NCBI RefSeq assembly: GCF_052161655.1
Contig: NZ_CP197418.1
Location: 9,114,001 to 9,178,000 of the forward strand
DNA: 64,000 nucleotides
Reading direction: 5' to 3'
Origin: Novipirellula sp052161655
Lineage (GTDB): Bacteria > Planctomycetota > Planctomycetia > Pirellulales > Pirellulaceae
Position numbers and translations under genes: made by a program. The notes under the pieces are model-generated. The model saw only the letters and a program-made list of their open reading frames with translations. It had not been told where the DNA came from and made no database searches. Below are positions 34,648 through 43,458 of this stretch, piece by piece. Position 1 is the stretch's first letter; every line of letters begins with the position of its first letter.

Positions 34648-35289
34648 TTAGTCGATAAACCCGACTCGCACTGCTTTGACTGCAGCATCGGTTCGGTCGT
34701 TGGCGCCAAGTTTTCGCAAGATGTTTTGAACGTGCTCTTTGACCGTTTCGACACTGATCATCAGTGACTTGGCGATCTCTTTGTTGCTGAGCCCCAATGC
34801 AATATGAAGCAATACCTGCGATTCGCGGCTCGTCAGAGGCCAATCACACGCGAACTGAGTGAGGTCGACTTCGTTGAGCATCTTCTCACGAATTTGATGG
34901 AAACGCCCCTCGGGGACCGCTCCTTCTGCATTGATCGCGCGTGATACCGCGTCGATCAAACCTTGTCGCTCAGTATTTTTTAGAATGTAATCATTGGCCC
35001 CCAAGGCGGCGGCGCGAGCAATGTAGGTTGGATTATCGTAGCTGCTTAGCACTACAACCGGCACATTGAATTCGGATTGCCGAATTTTCTCGAGTAACTC
35101 GAGACCGCTCATTCCAGGCATTCGGATATCCATAATCACAGCGGAAAACGGCTGCTGTGCCATGAAGATCAATGCTTCTTCGGAGGTGCCTGTCGACATC
35201 GCGACTTGCATGGAAGTCCCGTTAAACATGCATTTTAAGCCGAATCGTGCGGCTTCGTGATCGTCGACAACCAGTAGTTGGGGGGACAT
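34648..35289 (-). CDS. NarL/FixJ-type response regulator
   Basis: 213 aa from the ATG at 35289 (GGAAG six bases upstream; the open frame continues to 35373, but that part is not receiver-like). The receiver domain has acidic residues 'VVDDHE' and the phospho-acceptor Asp54 in 'VIMDIRMPG'; Lys is in 'YILKNT'. The C-terminal LuxR-type HTH is 'PLTSRESQVLLHIALGLSNKEIAKSLMISVETVKEHVQNIL'-like (about 148-205, quoted in parts: 'SNKEIAKSL', 'TVKEHVQNIL'). No sensor kinase is adjacent, so it looks like an orphan. It is divergent from the NtrC-type regulator, with about 350 bases between them. Confidence 0.92.
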   Translation of the reverse strand: MSPQLLVVDDHEAARFGLKCMFNGTSMQVAMSTGTSEEALIFMAQQPFSAVIMDIRMPGMSGLELLEKIRQSEFNVPVVVLSSYDNPTYIARAAALGANDYILKNTERQGLIDAVSRAINAEGAVPEGRFHQIREKMLNEVDLTQFACDWPLTSRESQVLLHIALGLSNKEIAKSLMISVETVKEHVQNILRKLGANDRTDAAVKAVRVGFID

Positions 35290-35637
35290 GTGTACTTCCA
35301 AAAAAACGATGATTGTGAACGTGCTGTAGAACTTGTGGTGTCGACGATTGTTCACTGTTTGTCTACTCAACACTAGCCCACTTTATCCGCTAAAGCATTG
35401 ACAAAACAGCACTTGCAGTCAGAACGGAGAGAAAAACCATGCTACCAGGGGGGTTTCTGATTGCCGCAGGTCCCGCACGAGCGTATACGCACTCATTTGA
35501 CCGGGTCTTAATGGTGACCTAGATACCTGTGTTGTTCCGCATCACCGGAATGTTGGTCACGGCTTGGAATATCTCTGCAGGCATTGCAGCCTTCCCAAAG
35601 CCAATCCGTCTCACGCCCCTTCGATCTACAAATCATC

Positions 35638-37071
35638 ATGAGCGCATCTGCATCGATCCTGTTAGTCGACGACGACCAACACCTCGCCGATTCCATGGCT
35701 CAGTGGTTACGCGAGATGTCCAACCATGTGGAGACCGCGGGCACGTTGACAGCGGCGAAAGCGGCGCTGAAGAAACAGAAATTTGACTTGGTGATCACCG
35801 ATCTTCACCTCGGTGCCGACGACGGATTCGATTTGATCGGTTACACAAAAAAACAATATCCGGGAACCTCCGTGCTGGTCATCACCGGCTATGCAACTCC
35901 GGATACTGCGGTTCAAGCAGTCCGCGCGGGCGCATTTGATCTATTGACCAAACCGCTGATCGATGACGAGTTGACGCTAGCCATTGAACGTGCCGTCGAG
36001 CAGCGAAAGATCTCCCAAGAAAACGAGACGTTGCGTTTACAATTGGATCGCCGCAGTGGGATGGAGAACATCCTCAGTCACGACTATCGAATGCTAAAGG
36101 TATTTGATGTGATCGACAGCGTGGCGGACGCACGAGCGTCGGTGTTAATCACGGGCGAAAACGGTACAGGTAAAAGTATGATCGCCCGAGCGATCCACGC
36201 TCGTAGCTCGCGGCGAAACGGTCCGTTTGTCGAAGTCGCTTGTGGGGCGTTGCCTGACACTCTGCTCGAAAGTGAATTGTTCGGCCATGTTTCGGGGGCT
36301 TTCACAGGCGCCAATCATGACAAGCCCGGCAAGTTCGACATGGCTGATGGCGGAACACTTTTCTTGGACGAAATTGCGACGGCAACGCCAGCCATGCAAG
36401 TCAAGCTGTTACGCGTTTTGCAAGAATTCAAATTCGAGCCTCTCGGGGGCAACGAAACGCATTCGGTCGATACCCGCGTGATTTTGGCAACCAACGAAGA
36501 CCTCACCAGTGCGGTAACAAGTGGTACGTTCCGGCAAGATTTGTACTACCGAATCAATGTCGTGAACATTGTCTTGCCACCGCTACGAGAACGTCCTGGC
36601 GACGTCACATTATTGGTGGACCATTTCCTCACCGAAGCAATGGAGTCGTGCGGTCGAGAGATCGAAGGATTTGATCGCGAGGCCATTGCGGCGCTCCAAA
36701 ACTACAGCTGGCCGGGGAACGTACGTCAACTCGAGAACATTGTCGAACGAGCGGTATTACTTGGACGAGGCTCATCGTTGACGATCGACGATCTGCCACC
36801 CGAAGTGACTGGGCGAACATCCGACGTGGCGTTTGCCAGTCTTTCGACCAGCCCCACAAACCGCGTCAACCATGCCATCGGACAAGTCGACGGCAAAACA
36901 TTGCGGGAAGCTCTCGAAGCGCCCGAGCGAGAAATCATCCTGCAGTCACTACGTTCGCATCACTGGAATCGAGCCGCCACGGCGGATGCGTTGGACATCA
37001 ACCGCACGACGCTTTACAAAAAAATGAAGCGTCTCGGATTGGATGATCCCCGTTTGCAATACGCTAACTAA
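35638..37071 (+). CDS. NtrC-family sigma-54-dependent response regulator
   Basis: 477 aa from the ATG at 35638. The receiver domain (1-120) has Asp55 in 'VITDLHLG' and Lys in 'LLTKPL'. The AAA+ domain has Walker A 'GENGTGKS' (173-180), the sigma-54 contact motif GAFTGA (220-225), Walker B 'GGTLFLDEIATA' and the R-finger region 'FRQDLYYRINVV'. The C-terminus carries a Fis-type HTH ('HHWNRAATADALDINRTTLY'). It activates RpoN-dependent promoters when phosphorylated; targets and kinase are unknown. Confidence 0.95.
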   Translation: MSASASILLVDDDQHLADSMAQWLREMSNHVETAGTLTAAKAALKKQKFDLVITDLHLGADDGFDLIGYTKKQYPGTSVLVITGYATPDTAVQAVRAGAFDLLTKPLIDDELTLAIERAVEQRKISQENETLRLQLDRRSGMENILSHDYRMLKVFDVIDSVADARASVLITGENGTGKSMIARAIHARSSRRNGPFVEVACGALPDTLLESELFGHVSGAFTGANHDKPGKFDMADGGTLFLDEIATATPAMQVKLLRVLQEFKFEPLGGNETHSVDTRVILATNEDLTSAVTSGTFRQDLYYRINVVNIVLPPLRERPGDVTLLVDHFLTEAMESCGREIEGFDREAIAALQNYSWPGNVRQLENIVERAVLLGRGSSLTIDDLPPEVTGRTSDVAFASLSTSPTNRVNHAIGQVDGKTLREALEAPEREIILQSLRSHHWNRAATADALDINRTTLYKKMKRLGLDDPRLQYAN

Positions 37072-37134
37072 AGTGTGATTCCATTTAGCGAGCCGGCCTC
37101 GCTATTGCTAGAAACGTAAGTTCCATCTGTCTTA

Positions 37135-37352
37135 GTGAGCCGACGGCGCTAGCCCAATGCCATCTACTTTGGCACTAAACGGGTGGTTTTTGTAGCGGTG
37201 CGGCGCGAGCCGCCCGGCCTAATTTGAACGTTTTACTCGCTGCAGCCGGACGGCTTGCGCCGTACCGCTACTAAAGTAGATGGCATTGGGCGCTAGCCGA
37301 GGGCCCGCCGTTTTTGTATGGAACCCGCCCGCGGCTAGCGCCGTCGGCTCAC
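37135..37352. repeat. Three-level nested inverted repeat
   Basis: Outer arms 37135-37154 and 37333-37352 are a perfect 20-bp inverted repeat (gtgagccgacggcgctagcc). Middle arms 37152-37170 and 37273-37291 are a perfect 19-bp inverted repeat (gcccaatgccatctacttt). Inner arms 37192-37218 and 37245-37271 are a 27-bp inverted repeat with three mismatches; each starts GTAGCGGT and contains its own hairpin (GCGGC-gcga-GCCGC on the left). The middle element sits against the left outer arm, next to GCTAGC. No ORF; it lies between the convergent NtrC-type and sialidase-like genes. Confidence 0.9.
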
Positions 37353-37378
37353 AAAAACGAAAAGCCGGAGCAGTCGCA

Positions 37379-38524
37379 TTATTGCACCTTGGCCCGTTTG
37401 TCGATTTCCAACAGCTTAAAACGTGTGCTGACAACGGAGTGTTTCTCGGGCCCTGGACGATACTTGATGTAGGTCGTTGCGTGGATGGTTCCATCGCTCA
37501 AACGCTCGAGCCCCGGATAACCGCAGTCAAAAACGTTTTTTGCATGGCTGTGCAATAGCTTGATCCGATACTGGCCAGGACGCCCTTGTTGAATATCTTC
37601 GTAGGTGCCCACCCACGCCACAAAGTGCCCCTTGGTTTTGCTTTGCGGCGCTAGATCACGAAACGCGATGACCCAGCGTCCATCGGGGGCTTGAACGCCC
37701 ATGTGGCGATCCCCGGTCAGCCCCCAAGCGGTATCGACAGGCTTGCTCCAGGTTTCTCCTTCGTCACGAGAAAACATCATCAAACTGTTCCCGGTGTGCG
37801 TATTTTCTCGCATCAAACAACACAGTTCCTTTCCATCGGGCGATCGCAGCACGAACGGTTCGCACGGGTTTTTGCCCTCGACCGCAGCGACGACTTTGGG
37901 TTCCGACCAAGTCAGGCCCCCATCCGCGGTGATCGACTGCAACACGCTTAGCGGCGTTCGGTCTTGCCCATCGGGGCCTTTGTGATAGAGCCCGAGATAG
38001 CGTCCGTCGTGTAGACGAATGATGCTGCTAAATGTCATGACGCATGGAAAGCCGAGCGGAGGCATTTCTTTCCACGTTTTGCCTTCGTCTTCACTCATGA
38101 TGCTCGGCATCCCTGGGCCACCACGTTTTCCGAGCGCGGCTGAAAATACCCACAACCGAGCGACTCCTTGGGGGTCCACCATTCGATAAATGCTGGGACA
38201 ATTTTGATGCGTCGAAAAGCCTGGGGGTAACGACGCATCCAGACGCGTCCAATTCCGTCCCCCATCATCGCTTCGTGCCATCGGCCCCGCCGCGCCGCCA
38301 TGGTTGATACACCACACGCAAAAGAGGGTGTCACTGCCGGGCAGTTTCAGTGTCGTGGGATGGCCTTGGTACGTTTGCGGTGTTCCCTCGGCGATTACTA
38401 GCTGACGATCGGTCTCGTCAGAAATATCAATCGTCGGCAAGTTATCGGGTTCCTCACCGAGCGACGTTGTCGCACAGGGAACCAGACAGGCTAAAAACAA
38501 TACTCGACTCAATACAATATTCAC
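37379..38524 (-). CDS. Secreted sialidase/BNR-repeat protein
   Basis: 381 aa from the GTG at 38524 (GAGG six bases upstream); a GTG at 38536 gives four more residues. A signal peptide ends near SLG-EE. Four Asp-box (S-x-D-x-G-x-T-W) motifs are visible: 'SDDGGRNWT', 'SEDEGKTW', 'TADGGLTWS' and 'SRDEGETWS', which mark the six-bladed sialidase/BNR propeller. 'LMREN' and other charged residues may line a sugar site, but I cannot place the full sialidase Arg triad. Such proteins are numerous in marine planctomycetes, where they are linked with breakdown of complex or sulfated glycans. Confidence 0.85.
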   Translation of the reverse strand: MNIVLSRVLFLACLVPCATTSLGEEPDNLPTIDISDETDRQLVIAEGTPQTYQGHPTTLKLPGSDTLFCVWCINHGGAAGPMARSDDGGRNWTRLDASLPPGFSTHQNCPSIYRMVDPQGVARLWVFSAALGKRGGPGMPSIMSEDEGKTWKEMPPLGFPCVMTFSSIIRLHDGRYLGLYHKGPDGQDRTPLSVLQSITADGGLTWSEPKVVAAVEGKNPCEPFVLRSPDGKELCCLMRENTHTGNSLMMFSRDEGETWSKPVDTAWGLTGDRHMGVQAPDGRWVIAFRDLAPQSKTKGHFVAWVGTYEDIQQGRPGQYRIKLLHSHAKNVFDCGYPGLERLSDGTIHATTYIKYRPGPEKHSVVSTRFKLLEIDKRAKVQ

Positions 38525-38595
38525 TGCATGCCTCACGAAGTCTCACGGAAATATTCAGCTAAGCACCGCCTGAACAATAAGTGACGGGGTTTCCC

Positions 38596-38660
38596 GTAGC
38601 GGAAGTCGTCAAGACTTTCGTTTTCCAGGCTGGTCGAAACTCTCGCGCGAGTTCCGCTAC
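38596..38660. repeat. GTAG-headed REP pair, family GTAGCGGAA, copy 1
   Basis: Begins GTAGCGGAAGTCGTCAAGA and ends CGAGTTCCGCTAC, an imperfect inverted pair. A closely similar element lies at 42235-42302. It lies upstream of the sialidase-like gene, in the spacer before uvrB's 3' end. Confidence 0.8.
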
Positions 38661-38984
38661 GACAGTAATTACTCCGACAGTCCTAACAAAACAGCGGCCG
38701 GTTGATTTTAATGAGTCGCCCGCGCGAAAGCGACCGATCTAGGCCGGAAGTCTATACACTGAACTGAGAAATATCGTTGGCCGAAGTACTCGCTGGGCTC
38801 AAACTCAGCGAAAACCACGGGGGATCGGCACCTGTCGTCGCTTCGCGACTTGGTGCGTGTGGGGGCGACATTGCCCCCGGACTCGCGTCCGGGGCTACCG
38901 TCTGCCGTCGCTATCGCGACTAAGAATCGAAACAAAACTTGCGCAAACTGTATACCAAGCAACAGCAAGGTTTTAAGCCGTCTA
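38661..38984. other. Spacer with several small hairpins
   Basis: No gene seen. Contains gtcgcttcgcgac, CCCCGGAC-tcgc-GTCCGGGG (about 38874) and gtcgctatcgcgac hairpins, and a gccgaagtac...ctcagcg stretch. Together with the flanking elements this makes 38525-39191 a repeat island of about 660 bases. Confidence 0.55.
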
Positions 38985-39160
38985 GGGTTAGCCTGGACCG
39001 CTAGAACTTTGGTATTGACGTCGGTTATTGGGGGCGAGTTTTTCTTCCGGCCTGTAGTGCAGTTACCTCTCCACCGACGAAGTCGGGGGAGAGGTGGCAG
39101 AAATATTGCTCAACTAAAAATCACAACAAGTCCAAAGTTCTAACGGTCCAGGGTCAGCCC
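38985..39160. repeat. 176-bp inverted-repeat element enclosing a second hairpin repeat
   Basis: Left arm 38985-39012 (gggttagcctggaccgctag then aactttgg) and right arm 39132-39160 are inverted copies, with about three mismatches and one extra base. Inside, at 39060-39115, lies copy 2 of the gacgaagtcggggga hairpin repeat also found at 28685. The element lies downstream of uvrB's stop codon and could affect its 3' end. Confidence 0.75.
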
Positions 39161-39191
39161 GATTGCTCTTAACTGCCTGATTACGACTCGC

Positions 39192-41309
39192 TTAGCCGCG
39201 GTTGGGTCTGGGTACGTTTTTGCGGCCGGCTCCCTTGACGCCTTTGCGGCGTTTCTTTTGGATTCCGGTCGCTTCGCTCTTGGTCGTGAACTCGACATCG
39301 GCAATCGGTTTGCCGATGTTCTCTCTCAATTGAAGCACGCGGTCGCGTAGCGATGCGGCTCGCTCGAACTCGAGATCCTCGGCCGCCGACAACATCTCTC
39401 GCTCGAGTGCCTCGACATACTCCAACGTAATGTAAACCGTTTCCGCTTCGCTTTTGGCCAGCGCTGTTTCTTTCTTGCGTTTGACCGCCTCGGAATCAAT
39501 CCCCGTGCGAATCGACTTCAAAATGGTCTGCGGAGTAATCCCGTGTTTGGTGTTGTAGTCCTCTTGGATCATTCGCCGACGACTGGTCTCTTCCATCGCC
39601 AATTGCATCGAATTGGTTACCTTGTCGGCATAAAGAATCACTTTCGAGTTTGCATTCCGAGCGGCTCGGCCAATCGTTTGGATCAAACTGGTTTCGCTAC
39701 GCAAAAAGCCCTCTTTATCCGCATCCAGGATGGCGACCAGCGAGACTTCGGGCAAATCGAGTCCTTCACGCAACAAGTTGACTCCGACCAAACAATCGAA
39801 GCGACCGGTGCGCAGTTCTTGCAGCAAATCGACGCGCTCAAACGCATTGAGCTCACTGTGCAACCAACGACAGCGGACGTTTTTTTCCTGGAAAAACGTC
39901 GAAAGGTCTTCGGCCAATCGCTTCGTCAGCGCGGTCACGAGCACACGCTCATTCTTTTCCGCCCGAATGCGAATCTCTTCCAACAAGTGGTTCACTTGAC
40001 CTCGCGCCGGAACCACTTCGACCACGGGATCGAGCAATCCAGTGGGACGGATAATCTGTTCGACGACTTCGCCGCCGGTACGATTCAATTCGTATTCGGC
40101 GGGCGTCGCGCTGACGAAACAAATTTGCCCGGTTCGCTCTTCCCACTCTTCAAATTTGAGCGGTCGGTTATCCAAGGCGCTCGGCAAGCGGAAACCGTGC
40201 TCGACCAGCGTCGTTTTTCGGCTGCGGTCACCCGCGTACATCGCTCGGACTTGCGAGACCGTGACATGCGACTCGTCAACAAACGTAACAAAGTCATCAG
40301 GAAAAAATTCGTACAACGTATCAGGCGTCGAGCCGGGCGGTTTTCCGGACAACGGACGGCTGTAGTTTTCAATCCCCGGACAGTGACCGACTTCGCTGAG
40401 CATTTCCAGATCAAATCGCGTACGAGCCGAGATCCGCTGAGCCTCGAGCAACTTACCTCGCTCTTGAAACAGCTCGACCTGTTGAGCCAATTCTTCTCGG
40501 ATCAAGCGAATCGCACTTTGAATTCGTTTCTCCGGCATCACAAAGTGTTTTGCTGGATAGATATAGAGACTATCGACCGTTTTGATCGTTTCGCCCGAAA
40601 CGGGTTTGATCAGCGAGATCTGTTCAATCTCGTCGCCCCACATTTCGATCCGATAAGCAAACTCTTCGTAGCTAGGCCACAACTCGATGCTGTCGCCACG
40701 CACACGAAACTTGCCGCGTTCGAACGCCACATCATTGCGTTCATAAAGCACGTCGACGAACTTCAGCAACAAGTGATCGCGTCGCGTCTTCTCGCCTTTA
40801 TGGAGTGAAACAATCAGCTCTTTGTAGTCCTCGGGCGAACCCAAACCATAAATACTGCTGACAGACGCAACGATCACCACATCGCGGCGACTGACCAGCG
40901 AACTGGTCGTGGCCAGACGCAGCCGATCGATCTCTTCGTTGATCGACGAATCCTTTTCGATGTAGACGTCACGCTGCGGGATGTAGGCTTCGGGTTGATA
41001 GTAGTCGTAGTAGCTGACGAAATAGTGAACGGCGTTCTCGGGAAAAAATTCACGAAATTCGCCGTACAACTGGGCTGCAAGTGTTTTATTGTGGCTGAGG
41101 ATCAGGGCAGGGCGGCCCAAGTTGGCAATCACGTTTGCCATCGTGAACGTCTTGCCCGTACCGGTCGCCCCAAGCAAGGTTTGGGCGGATCGCCCGGCGA
41201 GAAACCCGCGAGTCAACTCGGCAATCGCTTGCGGTTGGTCACCGGCAGGCGGAAAGGGCTGATTGAGATGAAAGTCGGCGGGCGGAAGTTTTTTCGAAGG
41301 GGACGTCAT
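39192..41309 (-). CDS. uvrB: Excinuclease ABC subunit B
   Basis: 705 aa, normal length for UvrB, the DNA-damage-verifying helicase-like subunit of nucleotide excision repair. Helicase motif I (Walker A) is 'LLGATGTGKTFTMANV' (Lys53). The beta-hairpin that clamps DNA is 'YYDYYQPEAYIP'. 'FVDESHVTVSQ' is the D-E-x-H motif, and 'QTIGRAARN' is motif VI. The C-terminal UVR domain that binds UvrC is 'AAEDLEFERAASLRDRVL', followed by a basic tail (KKRRKGVKGAGRK). Start at ATG 41309. uvrA and uvrC are not in the window. Confidence 0.97.
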   Translation of the reverse strand: MTSPSKKLPPADFHLNQPFPPAGDQPQAIAELTRGFLAGRSAQTLLGATGTGKTFTMANVIANLGRPALILSHNKTLAAQLYGEFREFFPENAVHYFVSYYDYYQPEAYIPQRDVYIEKDSSINEEIDRLRLATTSSLVSRRDVVIVASVSSIYGLGSPEDYKELIVSLHKGEKTRRDHLLLKFVDVLYERNDVAFERGKFRVRGDSIELWPSYEEFAYRIEMWGDEIEQISLIKPVSGETIKTVDSLYIYPAKHFVMPEKRIQSAIRLIREELAQQVELFQERGKLLEAQRISARTRFDLEMLSEVGHCPGIENYSRPLSGKPPGSTPDTLYEFFPDDFVTFVDESHVTVSQVRAMYAGDRSRKTTLVEHGFRLPSALDNRPLKFEEWEERTGQICFVSATPAEYELNRTGGEVVEQIIRPTGLLDPVVEVVPARGQVNHLLEEIRIRAEKNERVLVTALTKRLAEDLSTFFQEKNVRCRWLHSELNAFERVDLLQELRTGRFDCLVGVNLLREGLDLPEVSLVAILDADKEGFLRSETSLIQTIGRAARNANSKVILYADKVTNSMQLAMEETSRRRMIQEDYNTKHGITPQTILKSIRTGIDSEAVKRKKETALAKSEAETVYITLEYVEALEREMLSAAEDLEFERAASLRDRVLQLRENIGKPIADVEFTTKSEATGIQKKRRKGVKGAGRKNVPRPNRG

Positions 41310-41663
41310 GGATGGTTCCGGAGGCGGTCATGATGACATGCGTTGATCGATTAACTGTAACGAAGAACGCCTCAAGCGACGATGGTGCCCTGAACGCCCC
41401 CCAACTCTAAATTTCTGGGTAATTCGACAACGCCGTGAACAATTTCCTGGTAGCTACCTTCGCCAGAAGGTGGTGATTCGCATTTGCACGCCACCAATCC
41501 ACGCTCTGGCGAGCGTAGCTACGAAACGCAGATGCTGTAATTTGCAGCGTAAAAATCGTTCACGGCGTTGGGGAGTTGGAGGGGGTGCGAGAAAAGAGTC
41601 GACCGACGGTGAGTTTTCGCGGGGCTGCAAAACGCCAATATTCGCGGCGATTGAGGATAGCGT
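41310..41663. other. Spacer between ComEA-like gene and uvrB
   Basis: About 350 bases between two minus-strand genes. I see no gene or strong palindrome; it should hold the uvrB promoter. Confidence 0.4.
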
Positions 41664-42068
41664 TCAAGGATGGTTCGCCGCGATCGCGTCTTTTGGGGGC
41701 TCGATGTCGACACAGCAGTAGTCGGCAATCTCGGCGATCTTTTTGGGACCTATCCCTGGCACCCGCTGGAGATCATCGACCGAATGGAATCGTCCCCGCT
41801 GCTGACGGTCACGCACGATGCGGTTGGCGAGCACAGGTCCAACCGTCGGCAGAAGTGACAATTCGTGTTCTGCTGCTTTGTTCAAATCCAAGCACAGCAA
41901 TTTAATGCCATCCTGGCGATTCGGTTGTGGTTGAATCGTCCCGCTTTGCCTTGCGATCTTAACGCCTAACACCCCAAAACAAACCATCAAACCGATCGCC
42001 AACGTCCATTGCACCGAGGACTGTAAGAGAGGCGAATGTCGTTTGGGGGTTGGGGTGGATGGGTTCAT
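41664..42068 (-). CDS. ComEA-like helix-hairpin-helix protein
   Basis: 134 aa. One N-terminal membrane helix ('TLAIGLMVCFGVLGVKI') and a C-terminal helix-hairpin-helix pair: 'LDLNKAAEHELSLLPTVGPVLANRIV' (given here in parts: 'NKAAEHELSLLP', 'VGPVLANRIV') and 'VDDLQRVPGIGPKKIAEI'. ComEA proteins bind DNA at the outer face of the membrane during uptake; many small ComEA-like proteins have no proven role. It lies upstream of uvrB on the same strand, 354 bases away. Confidence 0.8.
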   Translation of the reverse strand: MNPSTPTPKRHSPLLQSSVQWTLAIGLMVCFGVLGVKIARQSGTIQPQPNRQDGIKLLCLDLNKAAEHELSLLPTVGPVLANRIVRDRQQRGRFHSVDDLQRVPGIGPKKIAEIADYCCVDIEPPKDAIAANHP

Positions 42069-42234
42069 GGATGATCAATTCTCATCGCGTTGCGGTCTAC
42101 TCATTATCCGTCAGCCGATTGCCTGAAAACAACGCTCCAAATTGACGGCTGGTCCACTTTTTCGCAAAAACGTTACAATGCTAGCGGGCATATCACAGTA
42201 GAACTGTAAGTCGCAACGCTATGACGCATTTTTT

Positions 42235-42302
42235 GTAGCGGAACTCGTCAAGAGTTTCGGGAATTGGGTTCGTTCAACGAAAGTCTTGACGACTTCCGCT
42301 AC
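42235..42302. repeat. GTAG-headed REP pair, family GTAGCGGAA, copy 2
   Basis: Left arm begins GTAGCGGAACTCGTCAAGAG and can itself fold (AACTC...GAGTT); the right arm ends CTTGACGACTTCCGCTAC. It is clearly homologous to 38596-38660. It sits in the spacer between the divergent ComEA-like and nadC genes. Confidence 0.85.
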
Positions 42303-42431
42303 GTTAAAACACTACGAAACACGGCATAAAAATGCTTCACAGCGTTTCGTGAGTCGGCTAACGGATTGCAGCGGTTGCGGCAGCCCCACTCACGAATCAA
42401 ACATGCGACAGAACAATTGGACGCGAAATCA

Positions 42432-43361
42432 ATGAATGACTATCCCCGCGTGGAAGCGGACGCCTTGCTTGAAAGCGATCTGCGGATGCTGGTCCGTCTT
42501 TCGATCGCCGAAGATCTGCGAGACGCCATGGACTGGACCACCGTCTGTTTGATCGATGCGGATCGCCAAGGCGGTTGCGAGATTGTGCCGCGCGGCGAAG
42601 GCGTCTGTGCGGGAATGGCGACGCTGGCTTGGATCGTGGACGAATTCGATGCGTCCCTCGAAGTCACGTGTTTACAAGAAGACGGCTCGACACTGGTCGC
42701 CGGCCAACCGATCGCACGACTGACCGGCAACGCTCGCGATTTATTGACATGCGAGCGAACGATTTTGAACATCCTCAGCCGCATGTGTGGCGTTGCGACG
42801 CAAACGCGGCGATACGCGCAAGTGATCGCGTCGACAAAATCGCGGTTGTACGACACTCGCAAAACGACTCCCGGTTGGCGGCTATTGGAAAAGTACGCAG
42901 TCGGGTGCGGTGGAGGGCATAACCACCGCAGCGGACTGCACGATGGGTTCTTGATCAAAGACAATCACTTGGCATTGGCAGGCGATTCATCGGGACCGCT
43001 TGCAGCAAGTACGGCCGCGAAAAAGGCGATCCAGTGGCGTGGTGCGAACGTCGAACACCTAGTTGCACCGAATATGGTCGAGATCGAAGTCGATTCGCTC
43101 GAACAGTTCCGCGACGTGATCTCAACGAACCCCGACATCATATTGCTGGACAATTTCTCGCTCGACGGTTTGCGTGAAGCCGTTGCAATTCGCGACCGAG
43201 AGAATTCCGAAGTCGAACTCGAAGCTTCCGGAAACGTCACGATCGATACGATCGCGGATATTGCTACAACTGGCGTAGAGCGAATCAGTTGTGGTGCTTT
43301 GACTCATCAAGCGACATGGTTAGACCTCGGATTCGACTGGTTCGATAAAACATTGAGCTAG
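42432..43361 (+). CDS. nadC: Nicotinate-nucleotide pyrophosphorylase (carboxylating)
   Basis: 309 aa from the ATG at 42432. It makes nicotinate mononucleotide from quinolinate and PRPP in NAD synthesis. The quinolinate phosphoribosyltransferase signature is 'LYDTRKTTPGWRLLEKYAVG' followed by 'GGGHNHRSGLHDGFLIKDNH', with the conserved Arg, Lys and His residues that bind quinolinate and PRPP. Earlier, 'TCERTILNILSRMCGVAT' is also typical. The C-terminal barrel has 'VEIEVDSLEQ', 'ILLDNFSLDGLREAV' and 'ELEASGNVTIDTIADIA'. The sugar transferase gene follows 97 bases later on the same strand. Confidence 0.96.
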   Translation: MNDYPRVEADALLESDLRMLVRLSIAEDLRDAMDWTTVCLIDADRQGGCEIVPRGEGVCAGMATLAWIVDEFDASLEVTCLQEDGSTLVAGQPIARLTGNARDLLTCERTILNILSRMCGVATQTRRYAQVIASTKSRLYDTRKTTPGWRLLEKYAVGCGGGHNHRSGLHDGFLIKDNHLALAGDSSGPLAASTAAKKAIQWRGANVEHLVAPNMVEIEVDSLEQFRDVISTNPDIILLDNFSLDGLREAVAIRDRENSEVELEASGNVTIDTIADIATTGVERISCGALTHQATWLDLGFDWFDKTLS

Positions 43362-43458
43362 GGTTTTGTACAGTCGCGATAGTGTGGGACTCTCTCTTTC
43401 ACGAGCCCTGCCGCGCTTGCACAAAATTCGACACGCTCCAATCGACCGGACAGTTTTC

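Noticed and set aside
35398..35430. Sigma-70 promoter with TTGACA at 35398 for the NtrC-type gene
   Set aside because: A perfect -35 hexamer, but no acceptable -10 at 16-18 bases.
39543..40808. 421-codon open frame on the plus strand opposite uvrB
   Set aside because: Long, but antisense to a certain gene; its product has no family features. High codon bias in uvrB leaves the opposite frame open.
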